Assembly (NCBI RefSeq): GCF_052119585.1
Contig: NZ_JBGQOJ010000007.1
Coordinates: 83,925-147,924, forward strand
Source of the DNA: JBGQOJ01 sp052119585
GTDB lineage: Bacteria; Pseudomonadota; Alphaproteobacteria; Rhodobacterales; Rhodobacteraceae
Length of the DNA: 64,000 nt
Direction: 5' to 3'
Part shown: one piece after another, positions 26,410 to 34,907 of the stretch
Position numbering within the stretch: the first letter of the stretch is position 1
Layout: each line of letters begins with the position of its first letter
Translations under genes and position numbers: made by a program
The notes under the pieces: generated by a model
What the model was told of the DNA's origin: nothing
What the model saw: the letters and a program-made list of their open reading frames with translations, nothing else
Databases searched by the model: none

Positions 26410-26859
26410 ATGAGCATTCCATACCATCTCCACGAGTCACTGGGCTACCAGATGACCGTCGCCGCGCGCATTCAGGAAAAACGGCTGGAGGACCGGTTGA
26501 AGGCGCTTGGCCTGACCCGGATTACATGGTGCATTCTTCTGGCCGCAGGAACAGAGGGGCTGGCCCATCCATCCGAAATCGCGGGGTTCGTCGGGATCGA
26601 CCGCACCGCCATTTCCCGCGCCCTGCGCCAGATGGAGGATGACGGGCTGATCCGGCGCAAAGCTGGCGAGGCAGACCGCCGGACCACATTGGTCGAGGTC
26701 ACCGAGGCGGGCGCCGTGCGCGTCGAACAGGCGATCCCCATCGCGCAGGAAAACAGCAGGCTGGTCGAGGCCAAGCTGACTGAAGAGGAGGTCGCAGGCT
26801 TTCGCCGGATTCTGGCGAAATTGCGGGAAGGCGAGGAATTGTCGCTGAAGACCTTTTAG
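26410..26859 (+). CDS. MarR-family transcriptional regulator
   Basis: 149 residues from the ATG at 26410, with AAGG 6 bases upstream. The winged helix-turn-helix is seen at HPSEIAGFVGIDRTAISRALRQ, followed by the wing DDGLIRRKAGEADRRTTLVEVT, then a C-terminal dimerisation helix. It probably regulates transport or stress genes in response to a small molecule; no obvious target is adjacent. Its 3' end overlaps the convergent DUF3572 gene by 4 bases. A small dyad overlaps its ribosome site. Confidence 0.88.
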   Translation: MSIPYHLHESLGYQMTVAARIQEKRLEDRLKALGLTRITWCILLAAGTEGLAHPSEIAGFVGIDRTAISRALRQMEDDGLIRRKAGEADRRTTLVEVTEAGAVRVEQAIPIAQENSRLVEAKLTEEEVAGFRRILAKLREGEELSLKTF

Positions 26860-27134
26860 GTCCAGCTGACATCGGCACCGCCGGGCAAGGACTGGCGGGC
26901 GCGCATCGGCACCTCGTAGGCCAGCCCCGCCGCATCGCAGAACTGCACCACCCAGACGTCGTCCATCATCAGAAAATCCAGAACCGAGCCCAGAAATTCA
27001 GGCTCTGTCGCGCGGGCCTTCAGGTCTTCGTCGGCGGCACCGGTCGCGCCCATGAAGGCGGGCAAAAGGTCGTCATTTCCCACCAGCCACCCCAAAACCC
27101 GAAGCGCAATCGTCTCTGCCTGATCCTGTTTCAT
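26856..27134 (-). CDS. DUF3572 family protein
   Basis: 92 residues from the ATG at 27134 with AAGGAA upstream. The opening MKQDQAETIALRVLGWLVGNDDLLPAF and FLGSVLDFLMMDDVWVVQFC are typical of DUF3572, a small alphaproteobacterial family of unknown function. No signal peptide or membrane segment. It often lies beside pleD-like genes in this group; here the REC-REC-GGDEF gene is divergent, 106 bases away. Confidence 0.82.
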   Translation of the reverse strand: MKQDQAETIALRVLGWLVGNDDLLPAFMGATGAADEDLKARATEPEFLGSVLDFLMMDDVWVVQFCDAAGLAYEVPMRARQSLPGGADVSWT

Positions 27135-27240
27135 CTGGGTTCCTTTTCTCGTTCGGGGGAATCGCAACGTTCTCTTAACCAATATCTGGGAAAGATTACC
27201 GCACTATCGCTGTGAATAGTCCCTTTTCCCCGAGGTTGAA

Positions 27241-28626
27241 ATGCCAGGTCGCATACTGATCATAGATGACATCGCGACGAACCGGATCGTGCTGAAGGTC
27301 AAGCTGGCCTCGGCGCAGTATCAGGTATTGCAAGCCGACAGCGGGCAAGCGGGGCTGACGCTGGCGGCCGACATGCAGCCTGACCTGATCCTGATGAAGC
27401 TGGCCCTGTCGGATATCGGCGGGATTGAGGTGTGCCGCCTTTTGAAATCGCTGCCAAGGACCGCGCAGATCCCGATCATCATGCTCAGCGACGATGCAGG
27501 CCCGAAGGCCAAGACACAGGCGCTGACAGCGGGGGCCGATGATGTGCTGTCAAAGCCACTGGACGAACTGACGCTGCTGGCCCGCATACGCAACCTGCTG
27601 CGTGCGCATGCGACCACGGAAGAGCTGCATCTGCGCGAAGGCACCCGCCGCGCTTTGGGCTTTGCCGAGGATATCGCCCCCTTTGCCATGGCCGGACGGA
27701 TTGCCCTTGTCGCCCGAAGCCGCGCCACGGCAAGCCATTGGAAGGCGACGCTGCAACATTTGGTCGAAGACCGTATCGACGTTGCCGACCGCGATATCGT
27801 GATGTCCTACCACGACAGATCCGGCGCGCCGGACCTCTTTGTCATCGACACCGATCTTGACTCCCCTTCCGACGGGTTGCGCCTGTTGTCCAAGCTGCGC
27901 AGCCGCGCCGCCACACGGCACGCGGGGATTGTCATGGTTTCCGCCGGGGACGAGGGTGGACGGACCGCTGTGGCGCTGGATCTGGGGGCCAATGACGTTG
28001 TCAGCTTCGGGTTCGACGCCGAAGAGATCGCGCTGCGCCTTCGGGCGCAGATGCGCCGCAAACAGCAGGCCGACCGCCTTAGGTCCACCTTGCGTGACGG
28101 GTTGCAGATGGCGGTCACAGATCCGCTGACCGGGCTGTACAACCGCCGCTATGCCCTGCCCCATCTGGCACGCGTGCACGAACGGGCGGCGGAAACGGGC
28201 CGCCCCTTTGCGGTGATGTTGCTGGATCTCGACCGGTTCAAGCGGGTGAATGACACCTATGGCCACGCCGCGGGCGATGCGGTTCTGGCCGAAGTCGCGT
28301 CGCGGCTGGGCGCCGATTTGCGCAGCCTTGATCTGGTCGCGCGGATCGGAGGAGAGGAGTTCCTGATCGTTTTGCCGGACACCACGCACCACGAGGCCCG
28401 CCAGACCGCGGAACGATTGCGCCGCGCGATCCACGACACACCCTTTGTTTTGCCGCAGAATTCGGGTGAACTGGCCCTTAGCATCAGTATCGGCGTGGCG
28501 ATGAACGCCGGGGACGCGACCCATGACACAGGCATAGACGCGCTGATCGCCCGTGCCGACAGGGCGCTATACGATGCCAAGGCCGAGGGGCGCAATCAGG
28601 TGACCTTCAGCCTGTCAGCCGCCTGA
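27241..28626 (+). CDS. pleD: PleD-like response regulator diguanylate cyclase (REC-REC-GGDEF)
   Basis: 461 residues. First receiver, residues 3-118, with acidic pair Asp9-Asp10, Ser83 and Lys105. The phospho-acceptor position 53 is lysine (LILMKLALSD) instead of aspartate. Second, diverged receiver about 150-275. GGDEF domain 295-455 with LLDLDRFKRVND and active site IGGEEF; the inhibitory site RSLD lies five residues before it. It should make cyclic di-GMP, but it cannot be switched on by phosphorylation at the usual residue of the first receiver. Gene symbol by domain order; regulation differs from the Caulobacter protein. Confidence 0.88.
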   Translation: MPGRILIIDDIATNRIVLKVKLASAQYQVLQADSGQAGLTLAADMQPDLILMKLALSDIGGIEVCRLLKSLPRTAQIPIIMLSDDAGPKAKTQALTAGADDVLSKPLDELTLLARIRNLLRAHATTEELHLREGTRRALGFAEDIAPFAMAGRIALVARSRATASHWKATLQHLVEDRIDVADRDIVMSYHDRSGAPDLFVIDTDLDSPSDGLRLLSKLRSRAATRHAGIVMVSAGDEGGRTAVALDLGANDVVSFGFDAEEIALRLRAQMRRKQQADRLRSTLRDGLQMAVTDPLTGLYNRRYALPHLARVHERAAETGRPFAVMLLDLDRFKRVNDTYGHAAGDAVLAEVASRLGADLRSLDLVARIGGEEFLIVLPDTTHHEARQTAERLRRAIHDTPFVLPQNSGELALSISIGVAMNAGDATHDTGIDALIARADRALYDAKAEGRNQVTFSLSAA

Positions 28627-29151
28627 ACGGCGTGGCGTTTCCCCGTCGGGGCCACGGTCCAGCGCCTGTTGCAGGCGGGCTGCAAAGGCCGCCCGTTCGG
28701 ACGGGGTCATCGCCGTGATCCGTGACATCAACAAATCCTGCCCAAGGGTCTGCGCCCGTGCCGTCATGTCAAGCTGCGCCGCCAGAAGGGCTTTCACCTC
28801 TGCGGCGTCGAATGGCTCTGCCGTCAGGGCTGCGATGACCTTGCCGAAGGTCTTGATCCGGTCGTCGCGCAGGGCGGCACGGTCGGGGCTGCGGCCGCGC
28901 ATCTCTGTCAGGATTGCCCGGCGGTCCTCGCGGCTTAGGGCGCGGGCGTAGCCGCCAAAGGCCGGATTGCGTGCATAATCGGCCCGGTCACCCCTGTCCG
29001 GGCCATGACGCAAGACCGCGCCACCGACGACACCGGCCACCGCCAGATTGACCGCAAGCGAGGCGACAAGCGCGACTTTCACCCAACGCGGGGTTTTCGG
29101 TAGGGGCGGTGTTTTCGGGGCGGCTGGCTTTGTGTCCAGATCGGGCGTCAT
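28615..29151 (-). CDS. periplasmic Spy/ZraP-like protein (heavy-metal-sensor family)
   Basis: 178 residues. A membrane segment at about 24-46 (VALVASLAVNLAVAGVVGGAV) anchors or exports the protein; the rest is helical and charged (LSREDRRAILTEMRG, LLAAQLDMTARAQTLGQ, MTPSERAAFAARL), as in the Spy/CpxP/ZraP fold of periplasmic chaperone-like proteins. It is the third gene of an ECF sigma operon, 3 bases after the anti-sigma-like gene. Its stop overlaps the 3' end of the convergent pleD-like gene by 12 bases. Confidence 0.72.
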   Translation of the reverse strand: MTPDLDTKPAAPKTPPLPKTPRWVKVALVASLAVNLAVAGVVGGAVLRHGPDRGDRADYARNPAFGGYARALSREDRRAILTEMRGRSPDRAALRDDRIKTFGKVIAALTAEPFDAAEVKALLAAQLDMTARAQTLGQDLLMSRITAMTPSERAAFAARLQQALDRGPDGETPRRSGG

Positions 29152-29154
29152 GGC

Positions 29155-29514
29155 TTATCCCTCTGTCAGAATGTATTCGAACCCCGGCGAATAGTCGCCA
29201 AGGACGGTATAGTCGGTGGTCCCAAGATAGGTCACCGCGAAATCTTCAAGTTGCGCCGGTGGGCTGACCCCGATGTAGAGGCCCGCGACGGTCGCTGTGG
29301 CAAGGCTGGCCACCGCAGGCCATCCGCCAATAGCTGCCACCAGACCCGCCAAAAGCCCGCGCTGTTTGGGCCGGACCACGGGTGCTACGGCCCGCGCCGC
29401 CCCAGCATCCGCCAGAATGCGCGCCATCAGATCACCCGAGGGCTGCGGCGCGGCCCTGCGGCCCGCCTCGAAGAACGCCTCCAGCGTCCGGTCTGTTTGA
29501 TGCTGTTCAGTCAT
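29155..29514 (-). CDS. small membrane protein, probable anti-sigma factor
   Basis: 119 residues: a short cytoplasmic N-terminus (RTLEAFFEAGRRAAPQPSGDLM), a linker, one membrane segment around residues 62-82 (GWPAVASLATATVAGLYIG) and a short periplasmic tail. No zinc-type HxxxCxxC anti-sigma motif is seen. Its start overlaps the end of the sigma-factor gene by 8 bases, which is the main reason for the anti-sigma call. Sequence similarity alone would not decide it. Confidence 0.6.
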   Translation of the reverse strand: MTEQHQTDRTLEAFFEAGRRAAPQPSGDLMARILADAGAARAVAPVVRPKQRGLLAGLVAAIGGWPAVASLATATVAGLYIGVSPPAQLEDFAVTYLGTTDYTVLGDYSPGFEYILTEG

Positions 29515-30091
29515 CGCTATACCCCAGTTCTTCGCGTTTTCCGGCCAAAAGGGCGCTGAGTGCCCGTTTGCCCCGCGCCGTCAGGCTTTCCACCGCCTCG
29601 ACGCTCAAATCCATCACTTCGCCAATCTCGGGGTTTGTCAGCCCCTCGAGGTGGCGCAGCACCACCGCCTGTCTTTGCCGGTCCGGCAGTTGCGCAAGGG
29701 CGGCATCCAGGGCCTGCGCCCTGTCCTGATCCAGCAGGACCGCCTCCATCGCGGGGCGCCCATCCTCCGGCTCTGCGATCTCGTCCAACGCGGCGCCCCG
29801 CTTTTTACGCAAGCGGTCGGTGCACAGATTGACCACCACACGGTATAACCAGGTCGAAACCTTGGCCTCTCCCTGCCGCCAGTCCGGCGCGATCCGCCAC
29901 AGGCGCATCATCGCGTCCTGTGCCACATCCTCTGCCTCGGCGCGGTCGCCCAGAATGCGGGCGGCATAGCCCAGAACGCGGGGCGTCAGCCGCAGCATCA
30001 GGACCCGCGACGCTTCGGCGTCGCCATTGGCATAAAGAACGAGCAAAGCGTCGTCCGACACGTCGTTGAAGGCGTCAAAGGGCATATTCAT
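29507..30091 (-). CDS. ECF-type RNA polymerase sigma factor
   Basis: 194 residues from the ATG at 30091; an upstream GTG at 30118 would add nine residues, and neither has a strong ribosome site. Region 2 is clear (LGDRAEAEDVAQDAMMRLWRIA, then STWLYRVVVNLCTDRLRKK) and so is region 4 (LPDRQRQAVVLRHLEGLTNPEIGEVM, followed by SVEAVESLTARGKRAL). It heads an operon with a membrane anti-sigma-like protein and a Spy-like periplasmic protein, so it probably responds to envelope or metal stress. Its own promoter was not identified with certainty. Confidence 0.88.
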   Translation of the reverse strand: MNMPFDAFNDVSDDALLVLYANGDAEASRVLMLRLTPRVLGYAARILGDRAEAEDVAQDAMMRLWRIAPDWRQGEAKVSTWLYRVVVNLCTDRLRKKRGAALDEIAEPEDGRPAMEAVLLDQDRAQALDAALAQLPDRQRQAVVLRHLEGLTNPEIGEVMDLSVEAVESLTARGKRALSALLAGKREELGYSDD

Positions 30092-30171
30092 CGTCCGTGC
30101 GGCATATCCTGAATTCACCTGTCGGGCAATTCCCCGCCCTGACCCGTCAGGCCAGAGCGGGTAGGCTTATG

Positions 30172-30702
30172 TTACTGCGTGTCCATCTGACCGCTGTGCA
30201 TTCCCTTGTGCTTGCGGTCATGTTTTTCCATGCGGTTCGCCTGACGCTCTGCCATTTTCGCCTCCGCCGCATCGAATTCCGCCTTGGAAATGGCCCCGTC
30301 CTTGTCGGTGTCCACCCGCGCCATCCTCTTTGCGGCGCGGTCGCCCTTGTCAGCACCGGGGCGGCCCATTTCGTCGAACTCGATGGTGCCGTTCTTGTCG
30401 GCGTCCATCCGCTCGATCATCTTTGCCATCCGGTCCTGCTGCTTGGCCGCGCGGGCCGCTGTCATTTCCTCGACCGAAAGGGATCCGTTCTTGTCGGTGT
30501 CCACCAGATCAAAGCGGGTCTTGCGGATCGCTTCCATCTCGGCGGGTGTGACCTTGCCGTCACCGTCGGCATCCAGTTGCTCGAATGTCGGACGGTTCGC
30601 GTGGTCCATGCCCATGTCCCGATTGCCCTTTGCCTGAACCATTGCGGCGGTTCCGGCGATTGTAAGGACAGTCAGACCGATGATCAAAGATGTGCGTTTC
30701 AT
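30172..30702 (-). CDS. secreted EF-hand protein with four calcium loops
   Basis: 176 residues from the ATG at 30702, with GGAG at 9 bases. A signal peptide (SLIIGLTVLTIAGTAAMVQAKG) is followed by four canonical 12-residue EF-hand loops: DADGDGKVTPAE, DTDKNGSLSVEE, DADKNGTIEFDE and DTDKDGAISKAE, with Asp at loop positions 1, 3 and 5 and Glu at 12 in most. Charged helices lie between. It should bind calcium in the periplasm. It lies just upstream of the ECF sigma gene in the same direction, 53-81 bases away depending on the sigma start. Confidence 0.88.
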   Translation of the reverse strand: MKRTSLIIGLTVLTIAGTAAMVQAKGNRDMGMDHANRPTFEQLDADGDGKVTPAEMEAIRKTRFDLVDTDKNGSLSVEEMTAARAAKQQDRMAKMIERMDADKNGTIEFDEMGRPGADKGDRAAKRMARVDTDKDGAISKAEFDAAEAKMAERQANRMEKHDRKHKGMHSGQMDTQ

Positions 30703-30900
30703 ATCAGGTTTCTCCATTTCAGTCCTGCCTGACGCGGCCTCAATCGCCGCGTTCTAAGGGTAAAACGCGCCACTCCCGGCTTTCCGTCGCGCATCCTGCG
30801 GATTTTTTTGCGACATAGCATCGCAACTGGACCAAGCCCCCTTTCGCTTCGGCACAACGAGGTCCATCTATGGGTACAGGTTCCAGACGAAAGCGCCGCC

Positions 30901-31308
30901 ATGACACTTGACACCACATCAGCCGCCCCGCAGTCCTTCCCCGCCGAGCGTGAATTCCGCCCTGCGGTCTTGCGCGGCTGGCGCAGGCGGTGCCCGAACT
31001 GCGGTTCTGGCCCGATGCTGCGCGGTTACCTTCAGGTCCGCGAAAGCTGTGCGGTCTGCGGCGAGGAACTGCATCACCACCGCGCCGATGACGGCCCCGC
31101 CTATCTGACGATTCTGATCGTGGGGCACATCATGGCGCCGATGATTTTCTGGGCCTTTGTCCATTTCCGCCCCGAACCTTTGGTGTTGGCCTCGGTCTTT
31201 ACCGTTGGCACGGTGGGCTTGTCGCTTTATCTGTTACCCAGACTGAAGGGCGCGCTGGTTGCGATCCAATGGGCCAAACGGATGCATGGCTTTGGTGCCA
31301 AGGCCTAG
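30901..31308 (+). CDS. DUF983 family membrane protein
   Basis: 135 residues. A four-cysteine zinc-ribbon-like head (CPNCGSG then CAVCGEE) is followed by HHHRADDGPAYLTILIVGHI and two membrane helices (about residues 65-85 and 95-110). This is DUF983, common in alphaproteobacteria near the cytochrome oxidase or Nudix genes. It is followed after 26 bases by a NUDIX hydrolase gene in the same direction, which suggests one operon. Function unknown. Confidence 0.85.
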   Translation: MTLDTTSAAPQSFPAEREFRPAVLRGWRRRCPNCGSGPMLRGYLQVRESCAVCGEELHHHRADDGPAYLTILIVGHIMAPMIFWAFVHFRPEPLVLASVFTVGTVGLSLYLLPRLKGALVAIQWAKRMHGFGAKA

Positions 31309-31334
31309 GCCCGCGCCCCGCAACAGGAGCGGCG

Positions 31335-32027
31335 ATGACTGAAACGGCAATCCGAGACGCGGCAACGGTGATCCTGTTCCGCAAGGATCAAGGCGGCACC
31401 CGCATCCTTATGGGGAAGCGCGGTGCGCAGGCCGCGTTCATGCCGAACAAGTTCGTGTTTCCGGGCGGGGCTGTGGATCAGGGCGACGCCGGTGTGCCCT
31501 TTTCGCACCCGCTGGACCAAGCCTGTCGAACCCGCCTGAGCGAAGGCGCCGACACAGGTCTGGCCGATGCCCTTGTCGCCTCTGCCATCCGCGAGGTCTG
31601 GGAGGAAACGGGGCTGTTGCTTGGCACTCCGGGCACTTGGGGCACCGACATCCCCGAGGACTGGCGCGGGTTTGCCGATGCGGGGCTGCGGCCCTCTGCC
31701 CAGGGGTTCACCTTTGTCTTTCGCGCGATCACACCACCGGGTCGCACCCGCCGCTTTGACGCGCGGTTCTTCATGGTGAATGCCGACCGTATTGCCGGGG
31801 ATCCAGACGATTTCAGCCTTGCCACAGACGAGCTTTCGGACCTGCAATGGATTCCGCTGGACCGCGTGCGCAGTTTCGATCTGCCCTTTATCACAGAGGT
31901 GGTTCTGGCAGAGGTTTCCAGCCTGATCCAATCGGGCGGCAAACCGGACAGCGTGCCGTTCTTTCGCAACGACGACGAGGACAGCCTGTTCCTGCGTCTG
32001 GGCCGCGACCCTAGATCAGCAGAATAA
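31335..32027 (+). CDS. NUDIX hydrolase
   Basis: 230 residues from the ATG at 31335 with CAGGAG upstream. The Nudix box reads REVWEETGLLLG, preceded by an insertion of about 30 residues after FVFPGGAVD. Such 'long-insert' NUDIX proteins resemble the NUDT7/NUDT19 CoA-pyrophosphatase-like group. It hydrolyses a nucleotide diphosphate derivative; which one cannot be read. Its stop overlaps the convergent DMT transporter gene by 17 bases. Confidence 0.87.
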   Translation: MTETAIRDAATVILFRKDQGGTRILMGKRGAQAAFMPNKFVFPGGAVDQGDAGVPFSHPLDQACRTRLSEGADTGLADALVASAIREVWEETGLLLGTPGTWGTDIPEDWRGFADAGLRPSAQGFTFVFRAITPPGRTRRFDARFFMVNADRIAGDPDDFSLATDELSDLQWIPLDRVRSFDLPFITEVVLAEVSSLIQSGGKPDSVPFFRNDDEDSLFLRLGRDPRSAE

Positions 32028-32913
32028 GCAGCAGGATGCTGGTCATCAAAACGGCCAGCCCCCACAGCTCTCGCGGCGAATTGCGTTCCTTGAAAAAGAA
32101 GTGCGAGGCGATGAAGCCGAAAATCAGCTCGACCTGCCCCAGCGCATTCACATAGGCCGCCGTTTGCAGCGTGAAGGCGGTGAACCAGCACAGGCTGCCC
32201 GCCATGCTTGTCACCCCGACCAGCCCCGCAATCCGCCAGTGCCGCGCAACAAGCGCCATCTGCCCGCGCTCTCTCCAGGCCAGCCACAGCGCCATCGCGA
32301 TCGTCTGGGTCGCCGTGACAATCGCAAGGGTAAACGCCGCGCGCAGGAACACATCGCCGCCCGACAGCGCCAGTGACGCCCCCCGATACCCCACAGCCGA
32401 AAAGGCGAAAAACACACCCGACAACAGGCCAAGCCCCGCCGCGCGGTTCATGATCCGCTTGTGCCACGCGCCCGTGCCCCCCGGCGGATCCGACAACAGC
32501 AGCACCCCGACCAGACCCAGCGCAATCGCGGCGATCCCCGCTGGCGACACCCCTTCGCCCAACAGGACAAAGCCGACCAACGCCGTCTGCACCACCACGG
32601 TTTTTGTGAACGTAATCCCGACGGCAAAGTTCCGGTGCGAAAACAGCGCGACCACGCACATGGTCGCCAGAATTTGCGCCAGACCGCCGGTCATCGCAAA
32701 CGCCCAGAACCTGGGGGACAGGCCGGGAATGTCCTGACCGCTGACCCACAGATAGACCCAGACCAGCAGCGCCACCAACGGGGCGGAATAGACGAACCGC
32801 GCGAATGTCGCGCCCGCCGTCGACAGGCGTGTGGCCTTCAGGTGCTTTTGCAGCATGAACCGGATGGTCTGCGCAAAGGCGGCGGCGATGGTGACGGGAA
32901 TCCAGATATCCAT
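32011..32913 (-). CDS. DMT (EamA-like) superfamily transporter
   Basis: 300 residues with about ten hydrophobic helices in two halves, as in the drug/metabolite transporter superfamily. Recognisable stretches are RFVYSAPLVALLVWVYL, NFAVGITFTKTVVVQTALVGF and VNALGQVELIFGFIASHFFFKE near the end of each repeat. It sits in the inner membrane and probably moves a small metabolite. No partner gene indicates the substrate. It is 38 bases downstream of the desaturase gene on the same strand. Confidence 0.83.
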   Translation of the reverse strand: MDIWIPVTIAAAFAQTIRFMLQKHLKATRLSTAGATFARFVYSAPLVALLVWVYLWVSGQDIPGLSPRFWAFAMTGGLAQILATMCVVALFSHRNFAVGITFTKTVVVQTALVGFVLLGEGVSPAGIAAIALGLVGVLLLSDPPGGTGAWHKRIMNRAAGLGLLSGVFFAFSAVGYRGASLALSGGDVFLRAAFTLAIVTATQTIAMALWLAWRERGQMALVARHWRIAGLVGVTSMAGSLCWFTAFTLQTAAYVNALGQVELIFGFIASHFFFKERNSPRELWGLAVLMTSILLLILLI

Positions 32914-32951
32914 CCGGTGCTCTTGTCAGCCAGCGCCCCCGCTGTCGAGAC

Positions 32952-33869
32952 CTAGCGACGCCACAAAGGATGTGGAACCGGATCCTTGCGTGTCCAAAGA
33001 TAGCGGCGGAACACCTCGGCGTAGCTTTTGTACATATAGCCATCGTTCCGTTTCAGGTATCGCTCGCGGTTCTGAAAATACAGCGCGGGCAGCCGGTACC
33101 ACGGCACATTCGGGTGCATATGATGGACCACATGCAGGTTGTTGTTCAGGAACAGAAACGCCAATGGCCCGCGATCCTCGATAATCACCGTGCGCCCGCG
33201 GCACCGCTCGTGGGCCTGATGCTCCAGAAAGGTGCGGATCTTCAGGATCGACAGCGCGATATAGGCGGACAGAACATAGGCCCAAACCGGCATCGCGCCC
33301 GTCGCCACCAGCCACCACACGACCAGCGCCAGCGCAGGCACATGCCAAAGCCAGCCCCGCAAGACCGCGCGGTCGCCCCGATGAATCGCCTTTGCATCGG
33401 CAATGATAAAGCTGATCGTGCCAACCGCAGGCCCCAGAACCAGCCGCCCCGACAGCGTGTTATTGGCCAGCAAAACCGCCCGCATCACGGGCGGCAGGGT
33501 ATTCCATTTCCCCGCATCCAGATAGTTGGACTCTGGGTCGTCGTAGGGATCGGTCAGGATCGCATCCTTGTGATGCGCCAGATGGCTGTCGCGAAACCGC
33601 CGGTACGGAATGCAAAGCGTCAGCGCCGGAAAGACCAGCGCCTCGTTCAACCATGCCTGACGAAACGGGTGGCCATGAATGGCCTCGTGCTGCAACGAGG
33701 AATGCAGCGCGCCCGCAAGCGCCGTCAAACCAATACCCAACGGCAGCCAGAACGCGGCCGCAACCGCCGTGCCGATCCCCCAGACAAGATAGCACCCCGC
33801 CACCAGAACAAGCGTCGGCACTTCGACGCCCAAGACACCTCTACCCCGCAAAATAATCCCCTTTACCAC
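32952..33869 (-). CDS. fatty acid desaturase family protein
   Basis: 305 residues. The three histidine boxes of membrane di-iron desaturases are present: HEAIHGH (about residue 61), HLAHH (about 96) and HVVHHMHP (about 246), with hydrophobic segments between. Such enzymes introduce a double bond into a lipid acyl chain or hydroxylate related substrates, using oxygen and a ferredoxin-type electron source. No reductase gene is adjacent. The exact substrate is not decided. Confidence 0.87.
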   Translation of the reverse strand: MVKGIILRGRGVLGVEVPTLVLVAGCYLVWGIGTAVAAAFWLPLGIGLTALAGALHSSLQHEAIHGHPFRQAWLNEALVFPALTLCIPYRRFRDSHLAHHKDAILTDPYDDPESNYLDAGKWNTLPPVMRAVLLANNTLSGRLVLGPAVGTISFIIADAKAIHRGDRAVLRGWLWHVPALALVVWWLVATGAMPVWAYVLSAYIALSILKIRTFLEHQAHERCRGRTVIIEDRGPLAFLFLNNNLHVVHHMHPNVPWYRLPALYFQNRERYLKRNDGYMYKSYAEVFRRYLWTRKDPVPHPLWRR

Positions 33870-33967
33870 GGCGGTTACCGCCTTGCGGCAGAGGTATCAC
33901 TTGCCCGACGCCCAAGGCATCCGGTAGATAGGCAACATAAACACTACAAATGTGAATAAATGAAACA

Positions 33968-34831
33968 ATGATTGAAAAAACAGACAAACGCACGCGCGCC
34001 GCCCTGTTTCGGGATCGGCTGAACGCGGCACTTGACCTGTCCGCCCTCAACCGCAGCAGCCTTGCGCGGGCTGTCGGCGTTGACCGCTCCACGATCTCGC
34101 AACTTTTGACGGGCGACAGCGCGCGCCTGCCCAATGCCCAGGTTGTCGCGGAATGCGCCCGCACGCTGGGGGTATCTGCGGACTGGCTTCTGGGCCTGAC
34201 CAACCGCCCCGAACGCACCGCAGACCTGCTGGCCAGCGCGCTGACGGTAACAGAGGCGCCGCGCGCCCTGATCGACGAGCAGATTTTCGCATGGCATCAG
34301 GAGGCCGCCGGCTACAAGATCCGCCACGTCCCCGCCTCGCTGCCCGACATGCTGAAAACCCACGCCATGCTCGACTGGGAATATGCACCGCATCTGGGCC
34401 GGACAACGGAACAGGCGATCGGCGCATCAGAGGACAGGCTGCACTGGATGACCTCGGCCAGATCGGACTATGAAATCGCGCTGCCCCTGCACGAGATCAC
34501 GTCCTTCGCCCGCGCCGAAGGCTATTATGCAGGGCTATCCGCCACGACCCGCCATGACCAGATCGACCGTCTTTTGGATCTGCACGACCAGCTTTATCCC
34601 TCATTACGGCTGTTCCTGTTCGACGCCCGTCGCGTCTATTCCGCGCCGATCACCGTCTTCGGGCCGCTGATGGCCGTGCTCTATTTGGGCCGCAACTATC
34701 TGGCGTTTCGCGACAGTGAACGGGTGCAGGCCTTTACCGCGCATTTCGACTGGCTGGTCCGCGAGGCCGATGTGTCAGAGCGCGACATCCCTGCCTTCCT
34801 GCGCCGCATAAAGGCAGAGATCGAGGCCTGA
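33968..34831 (+). CDS. XRE-family transcriptional regulator with C-terminal sensor-like domain
   Basis: 287 residues. Residues 12-75 form a Cro/CI helix-turn-helix (LNRSSLARAVGVDRSTISQLLTG, then VVAECARTLGVSADWLLGL). The remaining 210 residues are an uncharacterised domain with many aromatic residues (ITSFARAEGYYAGLS, FDARRVYSAPITVFG, VLYLGRNYLAFR). It is transcribed toward the carnitine operon and ends 76 bases from it, so a regulatory link is possible but unproven. No operator was identified. Confidence 0.83.
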   Translation: MIEKTDKRTRAALFRDRLNAALDLSALNRSSLARAVGVDRSTISQLLTGDSARLPNAQVVAECARTLGVSADWLLGLTNRPERTADLLASALTVTEAPRALIDEQIFAWHQEAAGYKIRHVPASLPDMLKTHAMLDWEYAPHLGRTTEQAIGASEDRLHWMTSARSDYEIALPLHEITSFARAEGYYAGLSATTRHDQIDRLLDLHDQLYPSLRLFLFDARRVYSAPITVFGPLMAVLYLGRNYLAFRDSERVQAFTAHFDWLVREADVSERDIPAFLRRIKAEIEA

Positions 34832-34849
34832 CGTGTGCCTACTGCTCTG

Positions 34850-34883
34850 AATATCCTCGCCGAAGGCATAAGACATTTCGGCG
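34850..34883. terminator. intergenic AATATCC/stem-loop element, copy 1
   Basis: AATATCCTCGC (34850-34860) is followed by an inverted repeat CGCCGAA ... TTCGGCG (34858-34864 with 34877-34883). It lies between the convergent XRE gene and the carnitine dehydrogenase gene, where a bidirectional terminator is expected. The same 11-mer appears at three other gene ends in the window. Confidence 0.5.
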
Positions 34884-34907
34884 GGATCAGGCTGTTTCTG
34901 CGGCCAG

